This document shows, in pieces, positions 35,210 to 44,466 of a DNA stretch of 64,000 nt (its first letter is position 1; each line of letters begins with the position of its first letter). Where the stretch lies: NCBI RefSeq assembly GCF_900019265.1, contig NZ_CYGX02000003.1, forward strand, positions 1-64,000, written 5' to 3'. The notes under the pieces were generated by a model. That model was not told the origin of the DNA, did no database searches, and saw nothing but the letters and a program-made list of their open reading frames with translations. This DNA is from Paraburkholderia ribeironis (GTDB taxonomy: Bacteria > Pseudomonadota > Gammaproteobacteria > Burkholderiales > Burkholderiaceae). The position numbers and the translations under genes are program-made.

Positions 35210-36079
35210 ATGACCGACCTTCAGCCCGCGTCCATCGAACTCTTGAATGAATCGCACACGCTGGACGACCTGCATCGCTTCGTGCAGCGTTATCCGCGTC
35301 TGCTCGTGCTGACCGGCGCGGGCATCAGCACCGACTCGGGCATTCCCGGCTATCGCGACGACAACGGCGCATGGAAGCGCTCACCGCCCATCACGTTGCA
35401 GGAGTTTCTCGGCACGCTCGCGATGCGTCAGCGTTACTGGGCGCGCAGCATGATCGGCTGGCCGGTGGTCGAGCGCGCGCAGCCGAACGCCGCGCACACC
35501 GCGCTGGTCCGGCTCGAAGCGGCCGGCCATGTGCCGACGCTGGTGACGCAGAATGTCGATGGCCTGCATCAGCGGGCCGGCAGCCGCGAAGTGATCGAAT
35601 TGCATGGCGGCATCGACGGGGTCACGTGTCTCGATTGCGGAATGCAGCACACGCGGGCGTCGATCCAGCGGACGCTCGAGGCAAACAATCCCGCGCTCCT
35701 GAGCGTGAGCGCCGACACCGCTGCCGATGGCGACGCGCATCTCGAGTGGCACGATCTTGGCGCGTTTCGCATTCCGGCGTGTTCGAATTGCGGTGGCCTG
35801 CTGAAGCCGGCGGTGGTGTTCTTCGGCGAAAGCGTGCCGAAAGAGCGCATCGAAGCGGCGTCGCAGGCGCTCGACGCGGCCGACGCTCTGCTGGTGGTTG
35901 GCTCGTCGCTGATGGTCTATTCTGGCTACCGCTTTTGCGTTTGGGCGCACAAGCAGGGCAAGCCCGTCGCCGCGATCAATCTGGGACGCACGCGCGCCGA
36001 TCCGCTGTTGTCGCTGAAGATCGCCGCGCCGTGCGCCGACACGCTGACTTCGCTGGCCGGCCGCCTGGCGCTCGACTGA
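35210..36079 (+). CDS. NAD-dependent protein deacetylase, SIR2 family
   Basis: This is a 289-aa sirtuin that removes acyl groups from lysines using NAD. GAGISTDSGIPGYRDDNG binds NAD, the catalytic histidine is in TQNVDGLHQRAGSREVIELHG, and a zinc site is formed by CLDCGMQ and CSNCGG. It fits the class II bacterial/mitochondrial-like group. ATG 35210 is preferred because residues upstream of it in the open frame are not typical. The product acts in the cytoplasm; its targets are unknown. A PPOX-family gene follows 145 bp later. Confidence 0.9.
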   Translation: MTDLQPASIELLNESHTLDDLHRFVQRYPRLLVLTGAGISTDSGIPGYRDDNGAWKRSPPITLQEFLGTLAMRQRYWARSMIGWPVVERAQPNAAHTALVRLEAAGHVPTLVTQNVDGLHQRAGSREVIELHGGIDGVTCLDCGMQHTRASIQRTLEANNPALLSVSADTAADGDAHLEWHDLGAFRIPACSNCGGLLKPAVVFFGESVPKERIEAASQALDAADALLVVGSSLMVYSGYRFCVWAHKQGKPVAAINLGRTRADPLLSLKIAAPCADTLTSLAGRLALD

Positions 36080-36224
36080 TGCCGGACCGACGTGGCCGCG
36101 CTGGTATCGGCGGGCTGGGTCGAGCGCCGCTGACGCGGCTTCGCGCGCCGCTTGCCGCGCACTGCCTGAACACTCACCACGCACGCACTCATTCACTCAT
36201 TCACCCACCACGAAAGGAACGCCA

Positions 36225-36830
36225 ATGTTGACGACGATCGAACAGCTCGAAGCACTCTACGGCCAGCCCCACGAGCGCGCACTGCGCAAGGAGATCGCGT
36301 ACGTCAACGAAGACTATCGCGCGCTCATCGAAGCCGCGCCGTTCGTCGTGCTGGCCACCACCGGCCCGGACGGTGTCGACTGTTCGCCGCGCGGCGACGC
36401 GCCCGGTTTCGTGCGAGTCGTCGATGAACACACGCTCGCATTGCCGGACCGCATCGGCAACAATCGCCTCGACAGTCTGCGCAATATCATCGTCGAGCCG
36501 CGTCTGGCGTTGCTCTTCATCATTCCGGGCGTCGGCGAGAGCTTGCGCGTGAACGGTCGCGGGCGGATTTCCACTGCGCCCGAATGGCTGGACAGTTTCG
36601 CCGTCGAAGGTAAACTGCCGCGCTCGGTGTTGCTGATCGACGTCGACGCCGTGTACTTCCACTGCTCGAGAGCGCTGGTGCGTTCGAAGCTGTGGGATCC
36701 GGCGCAGCACGTCGATCGAGCGCGGCTGCCGAGCGCGGGCGAGATGCTGCGGCGTGTCAGCGGCGCGGATTTCGACGCCGCCACCTACGACCGTGAACTC
36801 CCCGAACGCGTGCGCACGACCTTGTACTGA
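36225..36830 (+). CDS. Pyridoxamine 5'-phosphate oxidase family flavoprotein
   Basis: This is a 201-aa split-barrel flavin-binding protein of the MSMEG_1061-like PPOX group. Characteristic stretches are FVVLATTGPDGVDCSPRGDAPGFVRV and PDRIGNNRLDSLRNI, with GVGESLRVNGRGRI and the YFHCSRALVRSKLWDP region near the C-terminus. Members use FMN or F420; the substrate is unknown. GGAA precedes the ATG. A DUF938 methyltransferase gene starts 46 bp after the stop, so the two may be co-transcribed. Confidence 0.85.
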   Translation: MLTTIEQLEALYGQPHERALRKEIAYVNEDYRALIEAAPFVVLATTGPDGVDCSPRGDAPGFVRVVDEHTLALPDRIGNNRLDSLRNIIVEPRLALLFIIPGVGESLRVNGRGRISTAPEWLDSFAVEGKLPRSVLLIDVDAVYFHCSRALVRSKLWDPAQHVDRARLPSAGEMLRRVSGADFDAATYDRELPERVRTTLY

Positions 36831-36876
36831 CGCGCGAGCAAACGAGTGCGCGAGCACCCGAGCCTTCGAGCTGAAC

Positions 36877-37509
36877 ATGACCGATCTCCCTCTGCCACCG
36901 CGTCAACATTCACCTTCCGCTGAACGCAACCGCGAACCGATTCTCGCGGTGTTGCGCGACACGCTGCCGGCCGCCGGCCGCGTGCTCGAAATCGCGAGCG
37001 GCACTGGCCAGCACGCGATCTGGTTCGCCGCCGCGCTGCCCGGGCTCGACTGGCAACCGAGCGATGCGGATGCCGACGCATGCACGTCGATTGCCGCATG
37101 GACCGCGTACGCCGGCGTGCCGAATGTGCGCGCACCGCTCGCGCTCGATGTGCATCAGCGGCATTGGGGCATCGATGCGCTCGACGCGGTGGTCTGCATC
37201 AACATGATTCACATCTCGCCGTGGAGCGCGGCCGAGGCGCTGTTCGCCGGCGCGAGCCGGTGTCTCGTCGATGGCGGCGTACTGTATCTGTACGGCCCAT
37301 ACAAACGCGGCGGCGCGCATACGTCGCCGAGCAACGATGCGTTCGATCAACAGTTGCGCAGCCGCGACCCGGCGTGGGGCGTGCGCGACATGGAAGCTGT
37401 CGTCGCGCTGGGCGCATCGGTTGGGCTCGTGTGCGACGCGCCGATCGCGATGCCGGCCAACAATTTCAGTCTGGTGTTCAGGAAACGCCCGGGCGTGGCG
37501 TCGGTCTGA
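36877..37509 (+). CDS. DUF938 SAM-dependent methyltransferase-like protein
   Basis: This is a 210-aa DUF938 protein with a class I methyltransferase fold. RVLEIASGTGQHAIWFA is the SAM-binding motif I, DWQPSD marks motif II and VVCINMIHISPW is the post-motif region; SPSAERNREPIL at the start is the DUF938 signature. The methyl acceptor is not known. ATG 36877 gives the common start of the family, even though no strong ribosome binding site is visible. Confidence 0.85.
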   Translation: MTDLPLPPRQHSPSAERNREPILAVLRDTLPAAGRVLEIASGTGQHAIWFAAALPGLDWQPSDADADACTSIAAWTAYAGVPNVRAPLALDVHQRHWGIDALDAVVCINMIHISPWSAAEALFAGASRCLVDGGVLYLYGPYKRGGAHTSPSNDAFDQQLRSRDPAWGVRDMEAVVALGASVGLVCDAPIAMPANNFSLVFRKRPGVASV

Positions 37510-37698
37510 CGAACACGCGCCGCATGCCTCGCACTTGTCGTGAGATAGCGCCGACCCGGCCGCGGCAGTGACAAGCGTCGCCCGTTGCCCTCCAGCGAGC
37601 GGCAGGCGCGCATTTCTTTTATGCTTTCACCCTCGACGTCCCGCCGACGCTCTTTCCGGCGCGACGTCACGACATTTTTTGGACTCTGGAGAATTCAC

Positions 37699-39108
37699 AT
37701 GGGCAAACAGGCAATCGGCGTGGTCGGGCTGGCGGTCATGGGCCGCAATCTGGCGCTCAACATCGAGAGCCGCGGCCACGCGGTGTCGGTGTACAACCGT
37801 AGCCGCACAAAAACCGACGAACTCATCGCCGAATTTCCGGACAAGAAGCTGGTGCCGGCCTTCACGCTGGAAGAGTTCGTGGAGTCGCTCGAAAAACCGC
37901 GCCGCATCCTGCTGATGGTCAAGGCCGGCGAGCCGACCGACGCCACCATCGCGTCGCTCAAGCCGTTGCTCGACAAGGGCGACATTCTGATCGACGGCGG
38001 CAATACGCCTTTCACCGACACCATCCGCCGCAATCAGGAACTGGCGAAGGCCGGTCTGCATTTCATCGGCACCGGGGTCTCGGGTGGTGAAGAAGGCGCG
38101 CTGAAAGGCCCGTCGATCATGCCGGGCGGCCCGCGCGACGCGTACGACCTGGTCGCGCCGATCCTCACCGAAATCGCCGCCAAGGCACCGGACGGCGAGC
38201 CGTGCGTCGCGTACATGGGACCGGACGGCGCGGGCCACTTCGTGAAGATGGTCCATAACGGCATCGAATACGGCGACATGCAGCTGATCGCCGAAAGCTA
38301 CGCGGTGCTCAAGCAGGTCGTCGGCTTGTCAAACGAAGAGCTGGGCAAGGTCTATACGGAGTGGAATCAGGGCGAGCTCGACAGTTATCTGATCGAAATC
38401 ACGTCGAAGATCTTCAGCAAGAAGGACGACGAAACCGGCAAGGATCTGGTCGACGTGATCCTCGACCGCGCCGCGCAGAAAGGCACCGGCAAGTGGACCA
38501 GCCAGAACGCGCTCGATCTCGGCGCGCCGCTGCCGCTGATCACCGAAGCTGTGTTCGCGCGGGTGCTGTCGTCGCTGAAGGATCAGCGCGTGGCCGCCAG
38601 CAAGGTGCTGGAAGGGCCGCAGGCCAAGCCGCTCGGCGGCGGGCGCGACGCCTTCATCGAATCGGTGCGCCGCGCGCTGTACTTCAGCAAGGTGATTTCG
38701 TATGCGCAGGGGTTCGCGCAACTGCGCGCCGCGTCGCAAGAGTACAAGTGGGACCTCGATTTCGGCACGATCGCGAAGATTTTCCGCGCCGGCTGTATCA
38801 TCCGCGCGCGCTTCCTGCAAAAGATCACGGACGCCTATACGCACGACAAAGCGATTGCGAACCTGCTGCTCGATCCGTACTTCCGCGACATCGCGAAGAA
38901 TTATCAGTCGGCGTTGCGCGAAGTCGTGGTGGCGGCGATCAATGCGGGCGTGCCGGTACCGGCTTTCGCGTCAGCGATCGCCTATTTCGACGCTTATCGC
39001 TCGGAACGCCTGCCTGCGAATCTGGTGCAGGCACAGCGCGATTTCTTCGGTGCGCATACGTTCGAGCGCACCGACAAGCCGGGCAGCTTCCACGCAAACT
39101 GGAGCTGA
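37699..39108 (+). CDS. gnd: 6-phosphogluconate dehydrogenase, decarboxylating
   Basis: This is a 469-aa enzyme of the pentose phosphate pathway that oxidises 6-phosphogluconate to ribulose 5-phosphate and CO2, usually with [19 protein letters not shown] is the cofactor motif (NRSRTK suits NADP), [21 protein letters not shown] binds substrate, and [18 protein letters not shown] holds the catalytic lysine. The length matches the long bacterial Gnd. GGAGA lies 8 bases before ATG 37699. A stem-loop (39121-39158) follows the gene. Confidence 0.93.
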   Translation: MGKQAIGVVGLAVMGRNLALNIESRGHAVSVYNRSRTKTDELIAEFPDKKLVPAFTLEEFVESLEKPRRILLMVKAGEPTDATIASLKPLLDKGDILIDGGNTPFTDTIRRNQELAKAGLHFIGTGVSGGEEGALKGPSIMPGGPRDAYDLVAPILTEIAAKAPDGEPCVAYMGPDGAGHFVKMVHNGIEYGDMQLIAESYAVLKQVVGLSNEELGKVYTEWNQGELDSYLIEITSKIFSKKDDETGKDLVDVILDRAAQKGTGKWTSQNALDLGAPLPLITEAVFARVLSSLKDQRVAASKVLEGPQAKPLGGGRDAFIESVRRALYFSKVISYAQGFAQLRAASQEYKWDLDFGTIAKIFRAGCIIRARFLQKITDAYTHDKAIANLLLDPYFRDIAKNYQSALREVVVAAINAGVPVPAFASAIAYFDAYRSERLPANLVQAQRDFFGAHTFERTDKPGSFHANWS

Positions 39109-39120
39109 ACGTTTGAATCG

Positions 39121-39158
39121 AAGCCCGGCGCGCGCTGTGCACAAGACTCGCCGGGCTT
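39121..39158 (+). terminator. Stem-loop after gnd
   Basis: AAGCCCGGCG and CGCCGGGCTT form a perfect 10-bp stem with an 18-base loop, 12 bp after the gnd stop. No T tract follows, so termination efficiency is doubtful; it may stabilise the 3' end. Confidence 0.45.
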
Positions 39159-39373
39159 GAATCCGGGTCGAAGTTGATGGCTGGAAATTGTTGCTCAGAC
39201 TCGTGCGCAATCGGCGTGCCACGTAGACAGACGCGCGACTGTTGCAAAAATAGCAATTGAGTTTCATCGTTTTAGGGGTTTACCCTAGATGTCGACGCTC
39301 CTAGACTTGTTGTTAAGCGCTACGGGAAATCAAGCCCAAAGCGGACTACATACAAATTATGGAGGTTTACATC

Positions 39374-39691
39374 ATGAAGACCCTGATCTCTGCAGTTGTC
39401 GTCGCCGCCGCTCTGGTTGCTCCTGTGGCGTCGTTTGCTCAATCGAACCAGCCGGTCACGCGTGCCGAGGTTCGTGCTGAACTGGTGCAGCTCGAAAAGG
39501 CCGGCTACAACCCGGTCGGCGATTCCGTCACCTACCCGGCGAACATCCAGGCTGCGCAAGCCCGCGTCGATGCGCAAGAAGGCACCGCTGCCGCCGCGAC
39601 GAGCGGCTACGGCGCACCGACGGCCAGCACCTCGGAAGCTGGCCATTCGCTGAGCAAGAGCGACCGTCACTCGATCTACTTCGGCAACTAA
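39374..39691 (+). CDS. DUF4148 domain protein, exported
   Basis: This is a 105-aa secreted protein. A signal peptide (KTLISAVVVAAALVAPVASFAQ) probably ends near residue 23, followed by the short DUF4148 region (TRAEVRAELVQLEKAGYNP). Such proteins occur in many copies in Burkholderiaceae, are often strongly expressed, and have no assigned function. A strong GGAGG precedes ATG 39374. An inverted repeat lies about 90 bp upstream, and a clear terminator follows at 39745-39779, so the gene is a single transcription unit. Confidence 0.85.
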   Translation: MKTLISAVVVAAALVAPVASFAQSNQPVTRAEVRAELVQLEKAGYNPVGDSVTYPANIQAAQARVDAQEGTAAAATSGYGAPTASTSEAGHSLSKSDRHSIYFGN

Positions 39692-39744
39692 GCCACGCTG
39701 AAGCTGATCAAGGCGTCGCCTGGCTCACGAGGCGGGGCGCAATA

Positions 39745-39779
39745 AAAAACGCCATCCGGTTTGCCGGGTGGCGTTTTGG
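39745..39779 (+). terminator. Terminator of the DUF4148 gene
   Basis: AACGCCATCCGG and CCGGGTGGCGTT pair (one G-U) around TTTG and are followed by TTGGCGTTT; an A run on the left side makes it potentially bidirectional. It lies 55 bp after the stop. Confidence 0.75.
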
Positions 39780-39834
39780 CGTTTACGGCCTGGGTTTAGC
39801 GTGCGTTCGAACGGTGGTGGTGGAAGGTGGGGCC

Positions 39835-39887
39835 AATGCGACCCAATGCGACCCAATGCGACCCAATGCGACCCAATGCGACCAATA
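39835..39887. repeat. Five 10-bp tandem repeats
   Basis: The unit ACCCAATGCG is repeated about five times without change, ending in ACCAATACG. It lies between the DUF4148 terminator and the end of the 106-aa minus-strand gene. It is too short and spacerless to be a CRISPR array. Confidence 0.85.
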
Positions 39888-39949
39888 CGCCGACGCGTCG
39901 CGCTTGAAGCCGTCGAGCGTGGCGACTGCTGCAGCATGCCATCACGGTG

Positions 39950-40270
39950 CTAATGCAACGTGCGATGCCGGCGGCCGATTTCGTCGAATAGGGCGCGGCT
40001 GGGTTCCAGCGCAAGCAGCCACGATTCGTCGTAGCCGCTCAGATTGTCCAGCGCCTCACGCAGCCGCTCGATTGCCAGCGCGGGAAGCTCGACGCTCGCT
40101 TCGACGCCGCTCGACAGCACCGCGATGCTGGCCAGTTGCACCAGGGCGTCGGCGGCTTCGGCGACGTCGGCCGCGAAAACGAGGTGCGTGTTCAGCAACT
40201 CGACCAGACCGGGCGATGCGGCAACGTCGTCGACGTTGAGTTGCACAGCCAGAAAGGTGGCTTTGTTCAT
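39950..40270 (-). CDS. Conserved hypothetical protein, 106 aa
   Basis: This is a 106-aa soluble, acidic, mostly helical protein (NKATFLAVQLNVDDVAASPG, then LVQLASIAVLSSGVEASVEL). AAGGAG lies 7 bases before ATG 40270, which selects this start. I do not recognise a family with confidence. It lies alone on the minus strand, divergent from the cupin gene, with a 10-bp repeat array just past its stop. Confidence 0.65.
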   Translation of the reverse strand: MNKATFLAVQLNVDDVAASPGLVELLNTHLVFAADVAEAADALVQLASIAVLSSGVEASVELPALAIERLREALDNLSGYDESWLLALEPSRALFDEIGRRHRTLH

Positions 40271-40529
40271 CCCCAACTCCTTGCAGGCTCCAGACGTATT
40301 CGTACGATGCGTTCCGCATAGCTTGACTGAGTATAGGCGAGGCCCCGAGCGTTTCAATAATCACACGAATTGGCCGGTCAGCCTTGTTGCGCAAGGCACG
40401 CGGGCCGTCTGACCTACCTATAATGGGGTCAGCCGGAACGCCGGCAGCGCCAGTCCGGATGACCCGCGTGACCAACCGGAAATGGAATATGACGCGGCGG
40501 CTTCACGTTTCCAGACCTCGCCTCTGACC

Positions 40530-40841
40530 ATGAAGATCATTCGCAGCAAGAGCTTCACCGCGACACGTCCCTGGGGCGCGCTCGACATCGCCAACATGGG
40601 TGGCATCACGACGCGTCTGCACTGGACCGATCAACCGTACAAGTGGCACGTCAACGATGGCGAGGAAGTGTTCGCCGTACTCGATGGGCGCGTCGAAATG
40701 CGCTATCGGGAAGGTGGCGTCGAGCAGTCGGCGATTCTGGAGACGGGCGATGTGTTCTACGCTTCGGTGGGTACCGAGCACGTGGCTCATCCGATCGGCG
40801 CGGCGCGCATCCTGGTGGTCGAAGCGCAGGGCAGCGTCTGA
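40530..40841 (+). CDS. Cupin domain protein
   Basis: This is a 103-aa single-domain cupin. The beta-barrel motifs are visible: KWHVNDGEEVFAVLDGRVEMRY (motif 1, with one histidine of the usual HxH and the Glu) and FYASVGTEHVAHPIG (motif 2 with histidines), so it can bind a metal. Function is not predictable. ATG 40530 begins the conserved part; an in-frame ATG at 40482 would add 16 residues, and neither has a strong ribosome binding site. Confidence 0.75.
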   Translation: MKIIRSKSFTATRPWGALDIANMGGITTRLHWTDQPYKWHVNDGEEVFAVLDGRVEMRYREGGVEQSAILETGDVFYASVGTEHVAHPIGAARILVVEAQGSV

Positions 40842-41017
40842 CGGACGCCGGCCGGTTTGATGCTGGGCCCATGTCGTCGACGTTGGGCGCGGCGGCAAAA
40901 TGGTCGCCACGTGGGCGACCACCCCGGCGGCCTCCGCCGCGCGCTCGACAGGCGGGGGCACGGCAAATGCGTAGTCATCGATTGAATCCGAATGAAATCA
41001 GTGTCGAGGAAAATCAC

Positions 41018-41788
41018 ATGACAAGACAATGGCAATGGGCGGGAACCCGGTTGCTGGCTGTGGCCGCGCTTGGCATGATGTTCAGCGGCTGTACGATCGC
41101 GCCGTGGCAGAGCACGCCGTTCTATACCAGTACGCCGTCCAGTCCGACCACCCTCAGCACGGTCCCGGTTCCGGCCGGTTTCTACCGGGTCAATCCGGGT
41201 GACACGCTCGCCGGGATTGCATCGGCTTACGGCCGCCGGCCACAGGAGATCGCCGCGTGGAACGGCCTCCCGGTCAACGCGCCGGTTAGTCCGGGGCAGG
41301 TGCTGCGCGTGTCTCCGCCGATGGCCTCCGGCAGCGTGATCAGCCCGCCGGTCACCGTCGCGCCGAACGTGCCGGGTGCGGTGCCCGCTGCGCCCACCGC
41401 GTCCGCCGGCGCGCAGCAAGGCGTGCTGCAATGGCCGTTGCGCGGACCGATACTGAAAGCCTTCGCGCCGGGCAAGTCGAGCGGCATCGTGATCGGCGGC
41501 CGCCCTGGCGATCCGGTCAAGGCCGCGGCGACGGGGCGCGTGGTCTATGCGGGTTCCGGTATCGAGGCTTATGGTCCGCTCATCATCATCAAGCACGACG
41601 ATTCCTTGATCACCGCCTACGGGCAGAACAGCACGCTGCTCGTCAAGGAAGGCGACGCGGTCGCGCAAGGGCAAACCATCGGCGAGGTCGGCGTGGATAG
41701 CCACGGTGTCGCATCGATCCAGTTCGAAGTCCGCCAGAACGGTCAACCGGTGGACCCGCTCGCGTGGCTGCCGAAGTCTGGTGGGTGA
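41018..41788 (+). CDS. NlpD-like LysM/LytM lipoprotein with degenerate peptidase site
   Basis: This is a 256-aa lipoprotein (lipobox FSGC, C25). A LysM peptidoglycan-binding domain lies at about 56-100 (YRVNPGDTLAGIASAYGRRPQEIAAWNGL) and an M23/LytM domain at about 138-250. The zinc ligands are missing: the HxxxD region reads GKSSGIVIGG, the usual YAH reads YGQ and the HxH reads IQF. So it should not cut peptidoglycan; like E. coli NlpD, it probably activates a cell-wall amidase during division. The normal nlpD-rpoS context is absent, so this is likely a paralogue. GAGGAAA precedes ATG 41018. Confidence 0.85.
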   Translation: MTRQWQWAGTRLLAVAALGMMFSGCTIAPWQSTPFYTSTPSSPTTLSTVPVPAGFYRVNPGDTLAGIASAYGRRPQEIAAWNGLPVNAPVSPGQVLRVSPPMASGSVISPPVTVAPNVPGAVPAAPTASAGAQQGVLQWPLRGPILKAFAPGKSSGIVIGGRPGDPVKAAATGRVVYAGSGIEAYGPLIIIKHDDSLITAYGQNSTLLVKEGDAVAQGQTIGEVGVDSHGVASIQFEVRQNGQPVDPLAWLPKSGG

Positions 41789-42005
41789 GTTTGGGCCGCT
41801 GTTCGGAAGGTGTGCGGCAAGCGCGTGATAAGCGCGTGGTAAGCGCGCCGCGGCAAGCGTTCTTTTGCGGGCCGATTTTCAGCGCTGCGTGAATTGACTA
41901 CACTGTGTGGCTCAGCCGCCGTCGCGGTGTCCGTCCGCCGATGCGTGGACGGGCGCGCTGACCGGCCGTGGCAGGCTGTCATCCATGGACGCACAGGGAC
42001 ACACA

Positions 42006-43013
42006 ATGATCGATTTGCGCAGCGATACCGTAACCCGACCCACCGCGCCGATGCTCGCGGCCATGTCGGCCGCCGAAGTGGGCGACGACGTCTGGGGCGA
42101 CGACCCCACCGTGCTGCGCCTGCAAGCGACGCTCGCCGAACGCACCGGCAAGCAGGCCGGACTGTTCTTCCCGAGCGGCACGCAAAGCAATCTGGCGGCA
42201 TTGATGGCGCACTGCGAGCGCGGCGACGAATACATCGTCGGCCAGCTGGCGCACACGTACAAATATGAAGGCGGTGGCGCGGCAGTGCTCGGCAGCATTC
42301 AACCACAGCCGCTCGAGAATGCCGCCGACGGCTCGATCCCGCTCGACAAGATCGCCGCCGCGATCAAGCCGATCGACGACCACTTCGCGCGCACGCGTCT
42401 GCTGGCGCTGGAAAACACCATCGGCGGCAAGGTGCTGCCGGCCGGTTATGTCGCCCAGGCGGTGCAGCTCGCACGCGAACACGGCCTGTCGGCTCACCTC
42501 GACGGGGCGCGCGTCTATAACGCGGCGGTCGCCTCGGGCCAGCCGGTCGCGGCGTTGTGCGAGCCGTTCGATTCGATCTCGATCTGTTTTTCAAAGGGAT
42601 TGGGCGCGCCGGTCGGCTCGGTGCTGGTCGGCAGCCAGGCGCTGATCGATGTGGCGCACCGCTGGCGCAAGGTGCTGGGCGGCGGCATGCGCCAGGCCGG
42701 CGTGCTGGCAGCCGCCTGTCTGTACGCGCTGGACCACAACGTCGAGCGTCTCGCCGACGATCACGCGAACGCCGCGCATCTGGCGGCGGGTCTGGAAACG
42801 ATCGATCAGGTGACGGTTCAGTCGGTCGCCACCAACATGGTGTTCGCGCAATTCCCGCAGCACCATTGCGCGCCGCTCGAAGCATGGCTCAAGGAGCGCG
42901 GCATCCTCACGCAGATGCTGTACGCGTCGCGATTCGTCACGCACAAGGATGTGTCGCGTGACGATATCGAGACGTTCATCGCCGCAGTGAAGGGTTATTT
43001 CGCGGCGCGGTAA
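42006..43013 (+). CDS. ltaE: Low-specificity L-threonine aldolase
   Basis: This is a 335-aa PLP enzyme that cleaves L-threonine or L-allo-threonine to glycine and acetaldehyde. It begins with the family's standard MIDLRSDTVTRPT, has SGTQSN for phosphate binding, HLDGARVYNA for the PLP-ring aspartate, and K197 in FSKGLGAPVGS as the Schiff-base lysine, the same number as in E. coli LtaE. ATG 42006 is clear. It is convergent with the DHA2 MFS gene. Confidence 0.92.
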   Translation: MIDLRSDTVTRPTAPMLAAMSAAEVGDDVWGDDPTVLRLQATLAERTGKQAGLFFPSGTQSNLAALMAHCERGDEYIVGQLAHTYKYEGGGAAVLGSIQPQPLENAADGSIPLDKIAAAIKPIDDHFARTRLLALENTIGGKVLPAGYVAQAVQLAREHGLSAHLDGARVYNAAVASGQPVAALCEPFDSISICFSKGLGAPVGSVLVGSQALIDVAHRWRKVLGGGMRQAGVLAAACLYALDHNVERLADDHANAAHLAAGLETIDQVTVQSVATNMVFAQFPQHHCAPLEAWLKERGILTQMLYASRFVTHKDVSRDDIETFIAAVKGYFAAR

Positions 43014-43044
43014 TTGCCCGCTTTATCCGTTTTGCGGACGGTGT

Positions 43045-44466
43045 TTATTTCGCCGCCGCTTTCACGTGCCCGCTCGCGCGATGCGACGGCGCCAGCAGCC
43101 GCAGTCCGCTCGCGAGGCTCGCCGCACCGGCAAAGAAAGCGCCGGTGCTGAGCGCGAGCGTCGGACCATGCCGGCCGGCAATCCCGAAGCTCAACGCCAC
43201 CAGCGCCGCGCCCGTGGTCTGCCCGAGGAGCCGCGCGGTCGCGACGATGCCGCTCGCGCCGCCACTGCGCTCCGGCGGCGCGCTGGCCATCAGCGCCTTC
43301 AGATTCGGCGATTGGAAAAAGCCGAAGCCCGCGCCGCAGATCGCCATTCGAATGCCGATGTCGAGCACATGCGGATGCACCGGCAAGAGTGCAAGCGAGG
43401 CCATGCCCGCCGACATCACCGCCAACCCGATCGCGCCGAGCAAGCCCGGCGGATAGCGATCCGACAGACGGCCCGCGAGCGGCGCGGCCAACGCCACCAC
43501 GACCGGCCAAGGTGTCATCAGAAAGCCGGTTTCGACCTGGCTGCGATGCAGCACATCCTCGAAGTAGAACGGCAACGACACGAACGCGAGCCCTTGCGCG
43601 GCGAACGAGCAAACGGCCGTCACCGCCGATAGCGCGAACACCGGCCGCCTGAACAGATCGACGGGCAGCATCGGCGCCGGGTGGCCTGCCTCACGGCGAA
43701 TCAGCAGCAGCCCGAACACCACCGCAATCGCGGCCGCGCTCAGTACCAGTTGCGTCGGCGCGCGCTGGGCCGCCTCGCCGAGCGCGAAGATCAACGCGGC
43801 GAAGGTGATGACATTGAAGAGCGCCGCCACCGGATCGAAATTGTGCTTGCCGCGCCCCGTATGCGGCAATGCCGGCCACGCGAAGCCCAATGCCAACAGG
43901 CCGAGCGGCACATTGACAGCGAACAGCCACGGCCACGCGGCCATCGACAGAATCAGCGATGCCACCGTCGGTCCCACCGCGAACGACACGCCGACGATCA
44001 GCGCGTTGGTGCCGAGACCGCGTCCGAGCCGGTGCGGCGGATATAGATAGCGGATCAGCGCCGTATTCACGCTCATGATCGCGCTCGCGCCGAGCCCTTG
44101 CAGCACGCGTGCGGCGGCCAGCAGCGGGAGCGTCGATGCGATCGAGCACGCGAGCGACGCCAGCGTGAACAGCGCAATGCCGCCGATGTAAATCCGCCGA
44201 TGCCCGACGATATCGCCGAGCGCCGCGAGCGGCAGCAGCGTCGCAACCAGCGCGAGCTGATACGCATTGATGATCCACACCGACGCCGCCGGCGCCGCGT
44301 GCAGATCCGCGGCGATCGCCGGCAGCGCGGTGTTGGCGATCGCTGTGTCGAGCGTGGCGAGTGCGACGGCGAGCATGATCGCGGCCATCGCGCGGCGGTT
44401 GGCGGCGGACATCGGGCCGTCCGCGGGGAAGATTTGTGCGGCGGTGGTGAAGGCTTTGTCGGACAA
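43045..44466 (-). CDS. MFS transporter, DHA2 drug:H+ antiporter type
   Basis: This is a 473-aa efflux carrier with about 14 hydrophobic segments. Typical DHA2 features are LDTAIANTALPAIAADL in helix 1, WIINAYQLALVATLLPLAALGDIVGHRRIY (motif A) and RVLQGLGAS before helix 4. It probably exports a lipophilic cation or drug; the substrate is unknown. The longest frame begins at a TTG (44466) with no good ribosome binding site; ATG 44412 (SAANRRAMAAI) is an equally good start. It is divergent from glgP with 663 bp between. Confidence 0.85.
   Translation of the reverse strand: MSDKAFTTAAQIFPADGPMSAANRRAMAAIMLAVALATLDTAIANTALPAIAADLHAAPAASVWIINAYQLALVATLLPLAALGDIVGHRRIYIGGIALFTLASLACSIASTLPLLAAARVLQGLGASAIMSVNTALIRYLYPPHRLGRGLGTNALIVGVSFAVGPTVASLILSMAAWPWLFAVNVPLGLLALGFAWPALPHTGRGKHNFDPVAALFNVITFAALIFALGEAAQRAPTQLVLSAAAIAVVFGLLLIRREAGHPAPMLPVDLFRRPVFALSAVTAVCSFAAQGLAFVSLPFYFEDVLHRSQVETGFLMTPWPVVVALAAPLAGRLSDRYPPGLLGAIGLAVMSAGMASLALLPVHPHVLDIGIRMAICGAGFGFFQSPNLKALMASAPPERSGGASGIVATARLLGQTTGAALVALSFGIAGRHGPTLALSTGAFFAGAASLASGLRLLAPSHRASGHVKAAAK

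Noticed and set aside
39835..39887. Tandem repeats considered as a CRISPR array
   Set aside because: The units are 10 bp with no spacers, and no cas genes are present. The arrays at 20795, 33852 and 48729 fail for the same reasons.
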